Below, one piece after another: positions 6,218 to 12,000 of a DNA stretch of 12,842 nt. Numbering within the stretch: position 1 is the stretch's first letter; each line of letters starts with the position of its first letter. The DNA is from CAVPEW01 sp050247895 (GTDB lineage: Bacteria > Actinomycetota > Acidimicrobiia > Acidimicrobiales > VFJN01). The position numbers and the translations under genes are program-made. Location of the stretch: assembly GCA_050247895.1 (NCBI GenBank), contig JBFWTJ010000092.1, positions 1 through 12,842 on the forward strand. Reading direction: 5' to 3'. The notes below the pieces were generated by a model. The model saw only the letters and a list, made by a program, of their open reading frames with translations, did no database searches and was not told the origin of the DNA.

Positions 6218-7165
6218 GTGGTCGACCTCCTCGACCGCCGGCTGCTGTTCGTCACCGGCAAGGGTGGGGTCGGCAAGAGCACGATCGCCGCGGCCCTTGC
6301 TCTGCTCGGCTCCCAGCAGGGCCGGCGCACCCTGTTGTGCGAGGTCGACGCCAAGGGCGACCTGGCCGACCTGTTCGAGGCCGGCCCGCTGCGCTTCGCC
6401 GAGCGGGAGATCAGCCCCGGCCTGTGGGCCATGGCCATGGACACCGAGGAGTCGCTCAAGGAGTACCTGCGGCTCCAGCTGAAGGTCCCGCTGCTGTCCC
6501 GGCTCGGCCCGCTGGCCCGCACCTTCGACTTCGTGGCCAACGCCGCGCCCGGGGTCAAGGAGATCCTCACGGTGGGCAAGCTCTGCTGGGAGGTGCGCGC
6601 CGCCCACTACGACCTGGTCGTGGTCGACTCGCCGGCCAGCGGCCACGTCGTGGGCCAGCTCGCCGCACCCGAGGCCATCAGCGAGCTGGTCAAGGTCGGG
6701 CTGGTCCGCGAGCAGACCGGGTGGATGCTCGACATCCTCGGCGACCCGACGGCCACCGGGGCGGTGGTCGTGGCCGCCCCCGAGGAGATGCCGGTCAACG
6801 AGGCCGTCGAGCTGGCCGGCCGGCTGCGGGACGAGACCGTGGTCGACCTCGCCGCGGTCGTGGCCAACCGGGTCCTGCCCGAGCTGTTCGGACGGGGCGA
6901 GGAGGAGGTCTTCGACGAGCTGCGCCGACCCGAGGTGGTGGCCCGGCTCGAGGAGGCGGTGGGCGGTCCGGTGGCACCGCTGATGCAGGGTGCGGCCCTG
7001 GCCGTCACCTTGCGCCGGACCCGGGCCGCGCACCTGGCCCGGCTGCGGGCCGAGCTCCCGCCGGCCACGCCGCTGCTCTACGTCCCCTACCTGTTCCAGC
7101 GCTCCCACGGGGTGCGCTCGACCCGCCAGGTGGCCGAGAACCTGGCCGCGGAGCTGGGCCTGTGA
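6218..7165 (+). CDS. ArsA/Get3-family ATPase, first of a tandem pair (with signature lysine)
   Basis: A 315-residue SIMIBI-class ATPase. The deviant Walker A motif GKGGVGKST (14-22) includes the intermonomer signature lysine K15. It is followed by LLCEVDAKGDLADLF (switch I region) and DLVVVDSPASGHVVGQL (Walker B and switch II region). The family covers arsenite-efflux ATPases and tail-anchored-protein targeting factors. No arsB or arsR is nearby and no cysteine arrangement typical of arsenite sites is visible, so arsenic resistance is unlikely. Mycobacteria carry a comparable adjacent pair (Rv3679/Rv3680, described as Get3-like), and this is the likely counterpart of the shorter member. GTG 6218 is the start that keeps the P-loop near the N-terminus; the ribosome site is weak. 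Its stop overlaps the second ATPase start (GTGA). Confidence 0.82.
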   Translation: MVDLLDRRLLFVTGKGGVGKSTIAAALALLGSQQGRRTLLCEVDAKGDLADLFEAGPLRFAEREISPGLWAMAMDTEESLKEYLRLQLKVPLLSRLGPLARTFDFVANAAPGVKEILTVGKLCWEVRAAHYDLVVVDSPASGHVVGQLAAPEAISELVKVGLVREQTGWMLDILGDPTATGAVVVAAPEEMPVNEAVELAGRLRDETVVDLAAVVANRVLPELFGRGEEEVFDELRRPEVVARLEEAVGGPVAPLMQGAALAVTLRRTRAAHLARLRAELPPATPLLYVPYLFQRSHGVRSTRQVAENLAAELGL

Positions 7166-8316
7166 CGTCGCTGGAGCAGCTCCTGGCGGCCAAGGAGATC
7201 GCCATCCACTGCGGGGCGGGGGGCGTGGGCAAGACGACCACCGCGGCGGCGGCCGCCGTGATGGCCGCGACGAACCTGGGCGGCAAGGTGCTGGTGGTCA
7301 CCGTCGACCCGGCCCGCCGGCTGGCCAACGCGCTGGGCCTGGAGGGCTTCGGCAACGTGGAGACCCCCGTGCCCGAGGCCGCGTTCCTCGCCGCGGGCGT
7401 CGAGCCCCGGGGCGAGCTGTGGGTGGCGATGCTGGACACCCGCCAGTCCTGGGACGACCTGATCCGGCGCCACGCCCCCGACGCCGCCACCCGCGACGCC
7501 ATCCTGGCCAACCCCCTCTACGAGAACATCGCCGGCCGCTTCGTCCACAGCCACGACTACATCGCCATGGAGCGCCTCTACGAGCTGCACTCGTCGGGCC
7601 GCTACGACCTGATCGTGGTCGACACGCCCCCGACCCGCAACGCGCTGGACTTCCTCGAGGCGCCCGAGCGGATGGCCGACTTCTTCTCCTCGCGCCTGTT
7701 GCGCTGGCTCACCGCGCCGGCCCGGTCCCGCGTGCTCAACCTGGCCTCCAAGCCCTTCTACACGGTGGCCGACCGGATCCTGGGCTCGATGTTCCTCCAG
7801 GACATCGCCGAGTTCTTCCTGCTGTTCCAGACGATGCACGCGGGCTTCGTGGAGCGGGCCCGGGCGGTGACGAGCCTGCTGGCCGACCGGCGCACGACCT
7901 TCGTGGTGGTCTCGACGTTGGAGTCGGCGCCGCTGCGCGAGGCCGAGTTCTTCGTGGACGCGCTGGCCCAGCGGGGCTTCCCCCTGGGGGCGGTGGTGCT
8001 CAACAAGGTCCTGCCGCCCCTGTTCCTGGAGCGCGGGACCACGACCGCGGCCCGGGCGCTGCGGCGTGACGGGCCGGCGCTGGCCGAGGCGGCCGCCCTG
8101 CCCGGGCGCGACCCGGCCCAGGTGGCCAGGGTCCTGGCCGAGGTGGGCGAGAGCTTCCTCAACTTCCAGGTGGTGGCCAAGCGGGAGGCCGAGACCCGGG
8201 CCGAGCTGTCCGCCGCGCCCGAGGTGGTGGCCACGGTGCCCTACCTCGACGACGACGTGTACGACCTGGCCGGCCTGCTGGCGCTGGGCGAGTCGCTGTG
8301 GCGGACCTCCCCGTAG
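7162..8316 (+). CDS. ArsA/Get3-family ATPase, second of a tandem pair (signature lysine replaced)
   Basis: A 384-residue partner of the preceding ATPase. The P-loop CGAGGVGKTT (17-26) has alanine (A19) where the deviant Walker A lysine normally sits, while the catalytic K24 is kept. Further motifs are VVTVDPARRLANALGL (switch I), DLIVVDTPPTRNALDFLEAP (switch II) and a long helical region with hydrophobic and aromatic residues (FYTVADRILGSMFLQDIAEF, then FLLFQTM). That region occupies the place where Get3-type proteins have a substrate-binding helical subdomain. The GTG at 7162 overlaps the upstream stop, so the two proteins are made together and likely form a heterodimer (inference). The last bases of the gene may hold the promoter of the following kinase gene. 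The client is not known from sequence; arsenite transport is unlikely without other ars genes. Confidence 0.82.
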   Translation: MTSLEQLLAAKEIAIHCGAGGVGKTTTAAAAAVMAATNLGGKVLVVTVDPARRLANALGLEGFGNVETPVPEAAFLAAGVEPRGELWVAMLDTRQSWDDLIRRHAPDAATRDAILANPLYENIAGRFVHSHDYIAMERLYELHSSGRYDLIVVDTPPTRNALDFLEAPERMADFFSSRLLRWLTAPARSRVLNLASKPFYTVADRILGSMFLQDIAEFFLLFQTMHAGFVERARAVTSLLADRRTTFVVVSTLESAPLREAEFFVDALAQRGFPLGAVVLNKVLPPLFLERGTTTAARALRRDGPALAEAAALPGRDPAQVARVLAEVGESFLNFQVVAKREAETRAELSAAPEVVATVPYLDDDVYDLAGLLALGESLWRTSP

Positions 8317-8319
8317 CCT
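8314..8319 (+). promoter_or_regulatory. Candidate leaderless -10 box (TAGCCT) for the PdtaS-like kinase
   Basis: TAGCCT includes the stop codon of the second ArsA-like gene and is followed by 7 nt and the ATG at 8327. The kinase gene has no Shine-Dalgarno, so a leaderless start is possible. The hexamer matches TANNNT only and there is no clear -35; read-through from the ATPase operon is the alternative. Confidence 0.3.
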
Positions 8320-8326
8320 CGGTCCG

Positions 8327-9808
8327 ATGGCATCCCTGAGCGAGCTGGCCCGCTACCACACCCCCCTGGAGGGGCCGGCCATCGCCCACATGCAGAGGCT
8401 GGTGGCCGGGTGGGGCCTGCTGGCCGACTTCTGCTTCGCCGACCTGTTGCTGTTCGCCCCCCTGGCCGGAGGCGACGAGCAGTTCATCGTGCTGGGCCAG
8501 GTGCGGCCCACGACGAGCCAGACCGTCTACCGGGCCGACTGGATCGGCACGGTGGTCGACACCGAGGAGCGCCCGCTGCTGGCCCGGGCGTTCCGCCTGG
8601 GCGAGATCATCGAGGGCGAGATCACGATCTCCGCGCTCAAGGAGCGGGTGCGGGTGCTGTGCATCCCGGTCCGCTGCCGGGGCGAGGTGGTGGGGGTCAT
8701 GACCCGGGAGTCGGCGCCGTCGTTCGGCCGCCAGCCCGGCGAGCTCGAGCGCACCTACGTCGACGTGTTCAACCGGTTGGCCCGGATGATCGCCAACGGC
8801 GACTACCCCTTCGACGCCGAGAGCTCCGAGCCCGAGGAGGCGCCCCGGGTCGGCGACGGCGTGATGCTGCTCGACCCGGCGGGACGGGTCGAGTACACGT
8901 CGCCCAACTCGGTGTCGGTCCTGCACCGGATCGGCGTGCACGCCAACGCCGAGGGCCTGCGCTTCGGCGAGCTGGGCCTGGACGAGACGATGGTCCGCAC
9001 CGCGTTCACGATGGGCGCGCCGGTCACCGAGGAGATCGAGCGGGGGAACGCCACGGTGCTGATCCGCTGCATCCCGCTCAAGGACCACGGCGTGGTGACC
9101 GGCGCGGTGGTCCTGTCCCGGGACATCTCCGAGCTGCGCCGCCGGGACCGGCTGCTCATGTCCAAGGACGCCACGATCCGCGAGATCCACCACCGGGTGA
9201 AGAACAACCTCCAGACGATCTCGTCGCTGCTGCGGCTCCAGGGCCGGCGCCTGGAGTCCCAGGAGGCCAAGAGCGCGATCGAGGAGTCGGTCCAGCGGAT
9301 CCGGTCGATCGCCCTGGTCCACGAGACCCTGTCGCGCGAGGGCGGGGCCGACGTGGCCTTCGTCGACATCGTGCGGCCCCTGGTGCGGATGGTGGAGGAG
9401 GGGATGGGATCGCCGGACCGCCCGCTCGAGTTCCGGGTGCTGGGCGACGCCGGGGAGCTGCCCGCCGCGGTGGCCACACCCCTGGCCGTGGTGCTCAACG
9501 AGCTGCTCCAGAACGTGCTCGACCACGCCTTCCCCCGGGGCGTCGACCTGGACGGCGAGAAGGGCGCCGTCACGGTCCACCTGTCCAACGACGGGGAGAC
9601 CCTCCAGGTCTCGGTGGCCGACACCGGGGTGGGCCTGCCGGGGGGCGCCGACCTGGCCTCTGTCGCCGGCCTGGGCCTGTCGATCGTCCGCACGCTGGTC
9701 GAGTCCGAGCTCGGGGGGACGATCCGGTCGACCTCGGGCGGGGGGAGCCCCACGCGCCCGGGCACCGTGATCACCCTGGCCGTGCCGGCGCAGGTGGCCG
9801 AGGCCTGA
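8327..9808 (+). CDS. pdtaS: PdtaS-like sensor histidine kinase (GAF-PAS-HisKA_2-HATPase)
   Basis: A 493-residue soluble sensor kinase with no TM segment. Residues about 1-160 form the N-terminal GAF-like domain (SELARYHTPLEGPAIAHMQR at the start). About 180-275 form a PAS domain (GVMLLDPAGRVEYTSPNSVS), followed by the HisKA_2 dimerisation segment with the phospho-acceptor motif REIHHRVKNNLQTISSLL (H288/H289). The ATPase domain has the N-box NELLQNVLDHAF (N391), DTGVGLPGG (D432) and GLGLSIVRTL. Length and order match M. tuberculosis PdtaS (about 500 residues), which phosphorylates PdtaR, an ANTAR-type RNA-binding antiterminator. No pdtaR gene is in the window. ATG 8327 gives the family N-terminus MASLSELARYHTPL. 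It is convergent with a WhiB gene across a hairpin, as in mycobacteria. Confidence 0.92.
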   Translation: MASLSELARYHTPLEGPAIAHMQRLVAGWGLLADFCFADLLLFAPLAGGDEQFIVLGQVRPTTSQTVYRADWIGTVVDTEERPLLARAFRLGEIIEGEITISALKERVRVLCIPVRCRGEVVGVMTRESAPSFGRQPGELERTYVDVFNRLARMIANGDYPFDAESSEPEEAPRVGDGVMLLDPAGRVEYTSPNSVSVLHRIGVHANAEGLRFGELGLDETMVRTAFTMGAPVTEEIERGNATVLIRCIPLKDHGVVTGAVVLSRDISELRRRDRLLMSKDATIREIHHRVKNNLQTISSLLRLQGRRLESQEAKSAIEESVQRIRSIALVHETLSREGGADVAFVDIVRPLVRMVEEGMGSPDRPLEFRVLGDAGELPAAVATPLAVVLNELLQNVLDHAFPRGVDLDGEKGAVTVHLSNDGETLQVSVADTGVGLPGGADLASVAGLGLSIVRTLVESELGGTIRSTSGGGSPTRPGTVITLAVPAQVAEA

Positions 9809-9823
9809 CCCCGGACGCGAAGC

Positions 9824-9847
9824 GGCCCCCGGAACGAGCCGGGGGCC
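9824..9847. terminator. Bidirectional terminator between pdtaS and whiB
   Basis: A perfect 9-bp stem GGCCCCCGG (9824-9832) and CCGGGGGCC (9839-9847) encloses a 6-nt loop AACGAG. It lies 15 bp after the kinase stop and 27 bp beyond the end of the oppositely oriented whiB. There is no U-tract, as is usual for GC-rich actinobacterial hairpin terminators. Confidence 0.8.
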
Positions 9848-9874
9848 TCCGTGGTTCGCCCGGGGGGCGGAGCG

Positions 9875-10165
9875 TCAGGCGCTCTTGCGCTGCCGGGCGA
9901 GGTACTGCTTGCGGAGCTGGCGCCGCTCCTCCTCGGAGGTCCCGCCCCAGATGCCCGAGTCCTGGTTCGTGATCAGCGCGTACTCCAGACAGAGGGACTG
10001 GACCTCGCACTGCGAGCAGACGGCCTTGGCGTTCTCGATCTGCTCGATGGCCGGACCGGTGGTGCCGACCGGGAAGAACAGGTCGGGGTCGGTGTCACGG
10101 CACGACGCCAGGTCGCGCCAGTCATCGCGTTCGAGGGTCAGGGGGAGCGGCTGGGCGAGGGCCAC
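9875..10165 (-). CDS. whiB: WhiB-family Fe-S transcriptional regulator (WhiB1-like)
   Basis: A 96-residue regulator expected to bind a redox- or NO-sensitive [4Fe-4S] cluster and the primary sigma factor. The four ligand cysteines are present in canonical order: C22 (ASCRDTDPDLFFP), then C50, C53 and C59 (AVCSQCEVQSLCLEYAL). They are followed by the turn DSGIWGG (69-75) and a basic C-terminal tail, RRQLRKQYLARQRK, for DNA contact. Start GTG 10165 is preferred because GGAGG at 10175-10171 lies 5 nt upstream; a GTG at 10177 would add four residues but has no ribosome site. The upstream DNA holds a striking CRP-like half-site ladder. The neighbours, pdtaS convergent on one side and a DAGK-family gene upstream, resemble the M. 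tuberculosis whiB1 locus, supporting a WhiB1-type assignment. Confidence 0.93.
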   Translation of the reverse strand: MALAQPLPLTLERDDWRDLASCRDTDPDLFFPVGTTGPAIEQIENAKAVCSQCEVQSLCLEYALITNQDSGIWGGTSEEERRQLRKQYLARQRKSA

Positions 10166-10170
10166 GACAA

Positions 10171-10175
10171 CCTCC
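10171..10175 (-). promoter_or_regulatory. Ribosome binding site deciding the whiB start
   Basis: GGAGG on the minus strand ends 5 nt before GTG 10165. It overlaps an alternative upstream GTG (10177-10175), so the two starts are mutually informative: the downstream one has ideal spacing and the upstream one has none. Confidence 0.7.
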
Positions 10176-10188
10176 ACGGCAGGGTCTG

Positions 10189-10216
10189 GTCACAAGTTCT
10201 TGTGACGAAGTTCACA
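10189..10216. promoter_or_regulatory. CRP/FNR-like operator ladder upstream of whiB
   Basis: Three half-sites are spaced exactly 11 bp apart: TCACA (10190-10194), TGTGA (10201-10205) and TCACA (10212-10216). The right pair forms TGTGA-N6-TCACA, the exact CRP consensus arrangement. The left pair is part of a perfect 18-bp inverted repeat, GTCACAAG-TT-CTTGTGAC (10189-10206). The ladder lies 24-51 bp before the whiB start. In M. tuberculosis whiB1 is known to be controlled by the cAMP receptor protein, so a CRP homologue is the best candidate ligand; this is inference. Confidence 0.65.
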
Positions 10217-10265
10217 TGCCGCCCCAATCAGGGGGAAAGGACGAGTGCGGCTGTGAAGCCCGTTA

Positions 10266-10295
10266 ACCGTAGCGAAACCTTCCCGTCGGCGGCAA
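10266..10295 (-). promoter_or_regulatory. Candidate whiB promoter (-35 TTGCCG, -10 TACGGT)
   Basis: On the minus strand TTGCCG (10295-10290) and TACGGT (10271-10266) are separated by 18 nt. If real, the leader would be about 95 nt and the CRP-like ladder would fall downstream of the transcription start. The -35 overlaps a hairpin that could end the lipid kinase transcript, so the assignment is weak. Confidence 0.25.
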
Positions 10296-10297
10296 GG
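10278..10297. terminator. Hairpin downstream of the lipid kinase gene
   Basis: CCTTCCCGTCGGCGGCAAGG folds with arms CCTT/AAGG, one mismatch, then three more pairs and a 4-nt loop. On the minus strand it begins 10 nt after the lipid kinase TAA, is preceded by an A-run and followed by TTT. On the plus strand it is followed by ACTTTTTTC, a better U-tract. It may therefore terminate in both directions. Confidence 0.45.
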
Positions 10298-10307
10298 ACT
10301 TTTTTCA

Positions 10308-11267
10308 TTACGAAAAGGAGGTCTTCGCGCCCCCGGCGTCCGCCTCCGCGCGCACCGGCACCACCAGGTCCAGCACGTCGGGCCGGTGCCGGATCTCCAG
10401 GCGCTCGACGTCGCCCAGGTGGTCGCCGTCGACCTGGTAGGGGAACGGTCCGTAGCCCTCCACGACCAGCTCGGACACGTCGGCCCGGTAGTCGGTCCAG
10501 CGCGACGCCCGCAGGTGGCGGCCCGAGGCCAGGGCCGAGGCGATCAGGCCCAGCGTGCGGCCGAAGTCCAGCGTGCGCAGGGTGAGCACGGCCAGGGGCC
10601 GGTCGAGGCCGGCGTCGGGGGCCAGCTCCAGGGGACGGTTGCCCAGGAAGGTGTAGGGGTTGGTGTTCAGGCAGATCGCCTGGTAGCCGTCGTCGACGAC
10701 CGTGCCGTCGGCGTGGTGGACCGCGAACCGGGGCCGGTGGCGGTCGTAGCCGCGGAGCCAGGTGGCGAAGGCCGAGTAGACGAACAGCGGGTGGCTGGCG
10801 TAGCGCTTCAGCCCGGACCGCCGCTCGACCTGGGCCACCACCGCGGCGTCGAAGCCCAGCCCGACGTGGAACAGGAAGTACCGGCCGTTCACCCAGCCCA
10901 GCCCGACCCGGCGGACCCGGCCCCGGGCCAGCGCGTCGAGCAGCACGCCGGTGGCCTCGATGGGGTCGTTGGGCAGGCCGATCGTGCGGGCGAACACGTT
11001 GGTCGACCCGCCGGGCAGCACGCCCAGGGCGCAGGCCGTGCCGGCCAGCCCGTTGGCCGCCTCGTTGAGGGTCCCGTCGCCCCCGAGCACCACGACGGCG
11101 TCGACCCCCGAGGAGGCCGCGTCGAGCGCCAGGCGGGTGGCGTGGCCCCGCCGGCTGGTCTCGGCCACCGCCACCTCGTGGTCGGCCGAGAGGGCCTTCT
11201 GGATGACGACGCGGCCCCGGGCGGTGACCGAGGAGGCCGAGGAGTTGACCAGGAGCAGCAGGCGCAC
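10308..11267 (-). CDS. Diacylglycerol kinase-family lipid kinase (DAGK catalytic domain)
   Basis: A 319-residue protein of the DAGK/sphingosine kinase/YegS family, which phosphorylates diacylglycerol or related lipids with ATP at the membrane. The N-terminal LLLLVNSSASS strand leads to the nucleotide-binding signature VVLGGDGTLNEAANGLAG (GGDGT at 62-66), then LGVLPGGSTNVFARTIGLP, a classical GGSTN-type motif. The C-terminal beta-rich lipid-binding domain includes FHVGLGFDAAVV and ends with PFPYQVDGDHLG, a conserved family element. The substrate is not determinable from sequence. GTG 11267 puts the first beta strand at the terminus. The gene starts 13 bp after the VapC-type toxin stop, so it may be transcribed from the toxin-antitoxin promoter. 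A tandem stop (TAA then TGA) ends it. Next downstream is whiB, similar to the Rv3218-whiB1 arrangement as I recall it. Confidence 0.88.
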   Translation of the reverse strand: MRLLLLVNSSASSVTARGRVVIQKALSADHEVAVAETSRRGHATRLALDAASSGVDAVVVLGGDGTLNEAANGLAGTACALGVLPGGSTNVFARTIGLPNDPIEATGVLLDALARGRVRRVGLGWVNGRYFLFHVGLGFDAAVVAQVERRSGLKRYASHPLFVYSAFATWLRGYDRHRPRFAVHHADGTVVDDGYQAICLNTNPYTFLGNRPLELAPDAGLDRPLAVLTLRTLDFGRTLGLIASALASGRHLRASRWTDYRADVSELVVEGYGPFPYQVDGDHLGDVERLEIRHRPDVLDLVVPVRAEADAGGAKTSFS

Positions 11268-11280
11268 CGCGGAGAGCCGC

Positions 11281-11682
11281 CTACCAGATGCAGCGGACGT
11301 CGCCGGCCAGCCGGGCGTGGTCCCGCAGCCGTCGGTCCTTGGTGGCCAGGGGGAGGTCGAAGGTCCGCGCCGTGGCGTAGATGAGGCTGTCGGCGGTGTC
11401 GCCGGGGAAGCCCTGGCCCGGCAGCATGCCCGCGGACGTGGCGATGGCCGGATCTATGGGGGTGATGGTGACCCGCTCCTTGGTGCACAGGCCGTGCATC
11501 CAGACGTGGACGTCGCGGTCGAGCTCGATGCGGCCGATGGCCACCAGCTCGGCGATCTCCCAGCAGGTGGCGGGGGAGATGTGGATGCGCTCGCTCGTGG
11601 CCAGCTCCCGCACGACCCGGGGTGAGATGCGCGACGGCTCGGTCGCCCACCAGAGGGCGACGTGCGTGTCGAGCAGGATCAC
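11281..11682 (-). CDS. vapC: PIN-domain toxin (VapC-type RNase)
   Basis: A 133-residue PIN-domain nuclease, the expected toxin of a type II pair that cleaves RNA with a metal-ion active site. The acidic residues are in place: D5 in MILLDTHVALWW, E42 in SPATCWEIAEL, D95 and D98 in GDTADSLIYATA, and D116 in LATKDRRLR. This subgroup, with DTHVALWW and WEIA, usually pairs with Phd/YefM-type antitoxins, as here. The GTG start at 11682 overlaps the antitoxin stop by 4 nt (GTGA), a coupling typical of toxin-antitoxin operons. No inactivating change is seen. The lipid kinase gene follows after 13 bp. Confidence 0.9.
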   Translation of the reverse strand: MILLDTHVALWWATEPSRISPRVVRELATSERIHISPATCWEIAELVAIGRIELDRDVHVWMHGLCTKERVTITPIDPAIATSAGMLPGQGFPGDTADSLIYATARTFDLPLATKDRRLRDHARLAGDVRCIW

Positions 11683-11912
11683 CGCGGCCCGGGCCCGCCG
11701 CCGCGGGTCGAGAAGAGCAGCTCCTCGTCGTCGACCACGAAGGTCACGCTGCCCTCCAGCGGGCGCCGGGGCTGTTCGTCGATCGGGACCAGCTGGGCCA
11801 CCGCCCGGCCGTGCTTGGACACGACGATCGTGGCGCGCGTGCGCTCCACCTCGTCGAGGAGCCGGAGGCAGGTGGCCTTGAAGGTCGTGGCGGGCACCGT
11901 GCGCGAGCTCAT
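11679..11912 (-). CDS. Phd/YefM-family antitoxin
   Basis: A 77-residue antitoxin. The N-terminal Phd/YefM fold is seen in SSRTVPATTFKATCLRLLDE followed by TIVVSKHGRAVAQLVP; it dimerises and binds the operon's promoter. The C-terminal tail (LEGSVTFVVDDEELLFSTR) is the part expected to wrap around and inhibit the PIN toxin. ATG 11912 is preferred over the in-frame ATG at 11924 because the latter lies inside a TATGCT -10 box placed 7 nt before 11912, and neither has a Shine-Dalgarno. A 20-bp palindrome just upstream is the likely autoregulatory site. Family assignment is firm; the exact start is inferred. Confidence 0.87.
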   Translation of the reverse strand: MSSRTVPATTFKATCLRLLDEVERTRATIVVSKHGRAVAQLVPIDEQPRRPLEGSVTFVVDDEELLFSTRGGGPGPR

Positions 11913-11919
11913 GCGGTCG

Positions 11920-11925
11920 AGCATA
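11920..11925 (-). promoter_or_regulatory. -10 box (TATGCT) of a leaderless promoter for the toxin-antitoxin operon
   Basis: TATGCT on the minus strand is followed by 7 nt and then ATG 11912, the same geometry as the SufR-like regulator promoter. A possible -35, TGACCA (11949-11944), lies 18 nt upstream inside the palindrome. Confidence 0.55.
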
Positions 11926-11930
11926 GGAGT

Positions 11931-11950
11931 CTGACCACCCCGGTGGTCAG
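11931..11950. promoter_or_regulatory. 20-bp palindromic operator in the toxin-antitoxin / etfB intergenic region
   Basis: A perfect inverted repeat with 9-bp arms CTGACCACC (11931-11939) and GGTGGTCAG (11942-11950) and a 2-nt spacer. It covers the -35 and spacer region of the antitoxin promoter, the usual place for binding by an antitoxin or a toxin-antitoxin complex. It lies about 15 bp from the etfB -35 candidate, so an effect on etfB is possible. The binding protein is inferred. Confidence 0.65.
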
Positions 11951-11964
11951 GGGGCGCGTGAGAT

Positions 11965-11994
11965 TTGGCGGGTGCTTTCCGCGGCTGTCACGAT
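11965..11994 (+). promoter_or_regulatory. Candidate etfB promoter (-35 TTGGCG, -10 CACGAT), leaderless geometry
   Basis: TTGGCG (11965-11970) and CACGAT (11989-11994) are separated by 18 nt, and the ATG at 12001 is 6 nt after the -10. No Shine-Dalgarno precedes etfB. The -10 is a weak match at its first base. Confidence 0.4.
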
Positions 11995-12000
11995 GCCCCG

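Noticed and set aside
4703..7108. Long minus-strand open frame antisense to mrp, DUF3107 and the first ArsA-like gene
   Set aside because: No recognisable domain, Gly/His/Arg-rich shadow composition; the plus strand carries three clear protein families.
6218..8316. Arsenic resistance operon
   Set aside because: Although ArsA-family, there is no arsR, arsB or arsD nearby and no arsenite-binding cysteine pattern; the pair fits Get3-like proteins of actinobacteria better.
8159..9580. Minus-strand 473-codon frame opposite the histidine kinase
   Set aside because: Shadow of the kinase gene; Gly/Gln/His-rich with no motif.
10300..10306. T-run (TTTTTT) as an independent plus-strand terminator
   Set aside because: No plus-strand gene ends nearby, pdtaS already has a strong hairpin at 9824-9847; kept only as part of a bidirectional hairpin reading.
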